64,000 bases of DNA from Brevibacterium picturae (lineage in GTDB: Bacteria; Actinomycetota; Actinomycetes; Actinomycetales; Brevibacteriaceae): NCBI RefSeq assembly GCF_900105045.1, contig NZ_LT629739.1, positions 806,001 to 870,000 of the forward strand, written 5' to 3'. Positions 62,927 to 64,000 of this stretch are shown piece after piece (within the stretch, counting starts at the first letter, position 1; each line of letters opens with the position of its first letter). The position numbers and the translations under genes were made by a program. Below the pieces are notes generated by a model. The model saw nothing but the letters and a program-made list of their open reading frames with translations. It was not told the origin of the DNA and did no database searches.

Positions 62927-63376
62927 ATGGTCAGCATATTGCTCGTTCATCATTCTCCTTCACAGGCAACGACTGAAATCGCCGAGGCGGCGCTGTCCGG
63001 GCTGCGCATGCCGGAGCTGGGCGCCGTCGACGTGACGGTCCGTCCCGCGCTGGAGGCGACGTCCGCGGACGTGCTCGCCGCCGATGGATTCGTTCTCGGC
63101 ACGACCGCGAACTTCGGCTACATCTCCGGTGCCCTCAAGCACTTCTTCGACACCACATACGACGAGGTCAGGGAGCCGACCGCCGGCCGCCCGTTCTCCT
63201 ATTGGATTCACGGAGGCTATGACACCACCGGGGCGGAGACCGCGATGAAGCAGATCACCACGGGCCTCGGCTGGAAGCTCGCCTTCGACCCTCTCATCGT
63301 CACCGGTGAGGTCACCGAGGACCACCTCGCCAGTGCGACCGAACTCGCGGCCACCGTGGCGGCTGCGGCCATGTGA
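62927..63376 (+). CDS. Flavodoxin-like protein (NADPH-dependent FMN reductase fold)
   Basis: A 149-residue flavodoxin-fold protein: VSILLVHHSPSQATTEIAEAAL is the phosphate-binding start, GFVLGTTANFGYISGALKHFFDTTYDE the FMN-ring loop. It is short and has no separate NADPH domain. It could act as a small electron carrier or quinone reductase, which I cannot tell. It is divergent from the sirtuin gene with a 42-base spacer, so both promoters must be compact and may be co-regulated. Confidence 0.82.
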   Translation: MVSILLVHHSPSQATTEIAEAALSGLRMPELGAVDVTVRPALEATSADVLAADGFVLGTTANFGYISGALKHFFDTTYDEVREPTAGRPFSYWIHGGYDTTGAETAMKQITTGLGWKLAFDPLIVTGEVTEDHLASATELAATVAAAAM

Positions 63377-63438
63377 GCGCCGGGCACCACCGGCAGTCTC
63401 CGAGGTGCGCACGACGCTCATTGAGATGAACTTCGCGA

Positions 63439-63465
63439 AAGTACTTTCCAACATGGAAAGTACTT
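63439..63465 (+). promoter_or_regulatory. Perfect 12-bp hyphenated palindrome, likely operator
   Basis: AAGTACTTTCCA and its exact complement TGGAAAGTACTT are separated by ACA. It lies 69 bases upstream of the membrane-protein start, and a regulator-like gene begins downstream at 63973. A dimeric regulator site (GntR-, PadR- or winged-helix type) overlapping a promoter is the most natural reading. Confidence 0.65.
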
Positions 63466-63533
63466 GCTAGTCTGTAATCACTTCCACTCGGAGGACACCG
63501 CATCTCGGTGAAGACAGCAACGAAGGAGTTGTC

Positions 63534-63953
63534 ATGAGCACGCCCACTCCGCAGCAGGCAGAGGACCTTCTTTCGCAGGTCGAGTCACACCAGACTCGGG
63601 CCCGATCCGGCGATGCCTGGCCGCTGGTCACGATGCTCTTCGTCTACAGCGCAGCCGTCTCCGTGGGAATCCTCGCCGTGGGGATCATCGAGGACAATAC
63701 GACTCAGCTGATCCTCCTCGGCGCAGGAGGCGCCTGGTTGGTGCCGGCCATCATCGTCTATGTCGTCAAAGCTCTGAGCTGGAGTCGTCGTTCGACCGTC
63801 CTCCTCTGCACCTGGCTGCCGCTGATCTTCGTCGCCTTCTTCATAGCGATCATCGTCGACTCGTTCACCCCCACTTCCTGGGTGCCGTTCGCTGCCGCCG
63901 GCTTCCTCTGGGTCCTCTCCCCCATCATGGCCCTCTTCGGTCTGCGCCGCTGA
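63534..63953 (+). CDS. Membrane protein of unknown function
   Basis: A 139-residue protein with GAAGGAG ribosome site. The first 28 residues are hydrophilic (SxVESHQTRARSGDAWP), followed by four membrane helices in two hairpins (about 29-49, 55-77, 85-106, 113-137). No known family is recognised. It is preceded by the palindrome and followed 19 bases later by the start of another gene, probably its regulator, so the two may form a repressor-controlled pair. Confidence 0.75.
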   Translation: MSTPTPQQAEDLLSQVESHQTRARSGDAWPLVTMLFVYSAAVSVGILAVGIIEDNTTQLILLGAGGAWLVPAIIVYVVKALSWSRRSTVLLCTWLPLIFVAFFIAIIVDSFTPTSWVPFAAAGFLWVLSPIMALFGLRR

Positions 63954-63972
63954 GAAGGGACGAGGCACCAGA

Positions 63973-64000
63973 ATGAAGAACGAATCACACGAGACGATCC
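63973..64000 (+). CDS. Start of a gene cut by the window end
   Basis: An ATG with AAGGGACGAGG upstream begins MKNESHETI and runs off the window. Nothing can be said of its domain. Position behind the palindrome and membrane gene suggests a small winged-helix regulator, which is guesswork. Confidence 0.5.

Overview
The window reads as chromosomal DNA of a high-GC actinobacterium. The signs are many GTG starts, ATGA stop/start overlaps, a Tad/Flp pilus locus with a DUF4244 pilin, a DUF222/HNH gene, a TIGR03085 protein and a lysC-asd pair. Gene content and style fit Micrococcales, with Brevibacterium as best guess (inference, not proven). The core gene order holB, topA, helicase, tad, acs, nth/Nudix, crp, MBL/RidA, PBP, metallophosphoesterase, lysC-asd, recR, dnaX closely resembles what I recall of Mycobacterium tuberculosis Rv3644c-Rv3721c. 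Most of the window is therefore an old conserved backbone with lineage-specific insertions.

Layout. 1-4066: right end of an integrative element (partial gene, small Cys/His protein, two hypotheticals, FtsK/Tra-type ATPase, excisionase, tyrosine integrase) abutting a tRNA-Thr gene. 4349-6455: GNAT and M20 peptidase. 6490-10545: holB and a large membrane-tmk-disordered fusion. 10640-11986: lipoate-ligase-like protein and GNAT. 12152-19140: topA, a methyltransferase and a divergent DUF1998 helicase. 19169-24674: Tad pilus locus interrupted by a GNAT gene. 24919-27780: a giant low-complexity membrane protein. 28107-30619: acs and a DUF1469 membrane protein. 30704-33711: TetR regulator divergent from a DrrAB-like ABC exporter. 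33760-40467: HNH/DUF222, Nudix, nth, crp, MBL hydrolase, a degenerate Nudix, RidA and DUF4177. 40712-44045: class A PBP and metallophosphoesterase. 44097-46929: zinc/manganese ABC importer. 47245-49622: asd and lysC. 49861-50798: XRE/DUF2975 pair. 51019-55058: recR and dnaX. 55217-60821: a tightly overlapping plus-strand operon of poorly characterised families ending in DUF350 and a membrane-bound spermidine-synthase-like enzyme. 60843-64000: DUF4190, TIGR03085-sirtuin pair, flavodoxin, and a membrane gene/regulator start behind a perfect palindrome.

Functional links: DnaX, HolB and RecR (replication/repair), TopA, the helicase and Nth form the DNA-maintenance core. Crp may act on acs through a nearby TGTG-N8-CACA site. 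The best candidate for an under-described system is the DUF4178-DUF2617-DUF4247-like-DUF350-SpeE operon, here preceded by DUF1707, a small membrane protein and a double GNAT. A second theme is that many intergenic spacers carry short tandem repeats whose unit differs from site to site (14, 19, 20, 26 and 27 bp).
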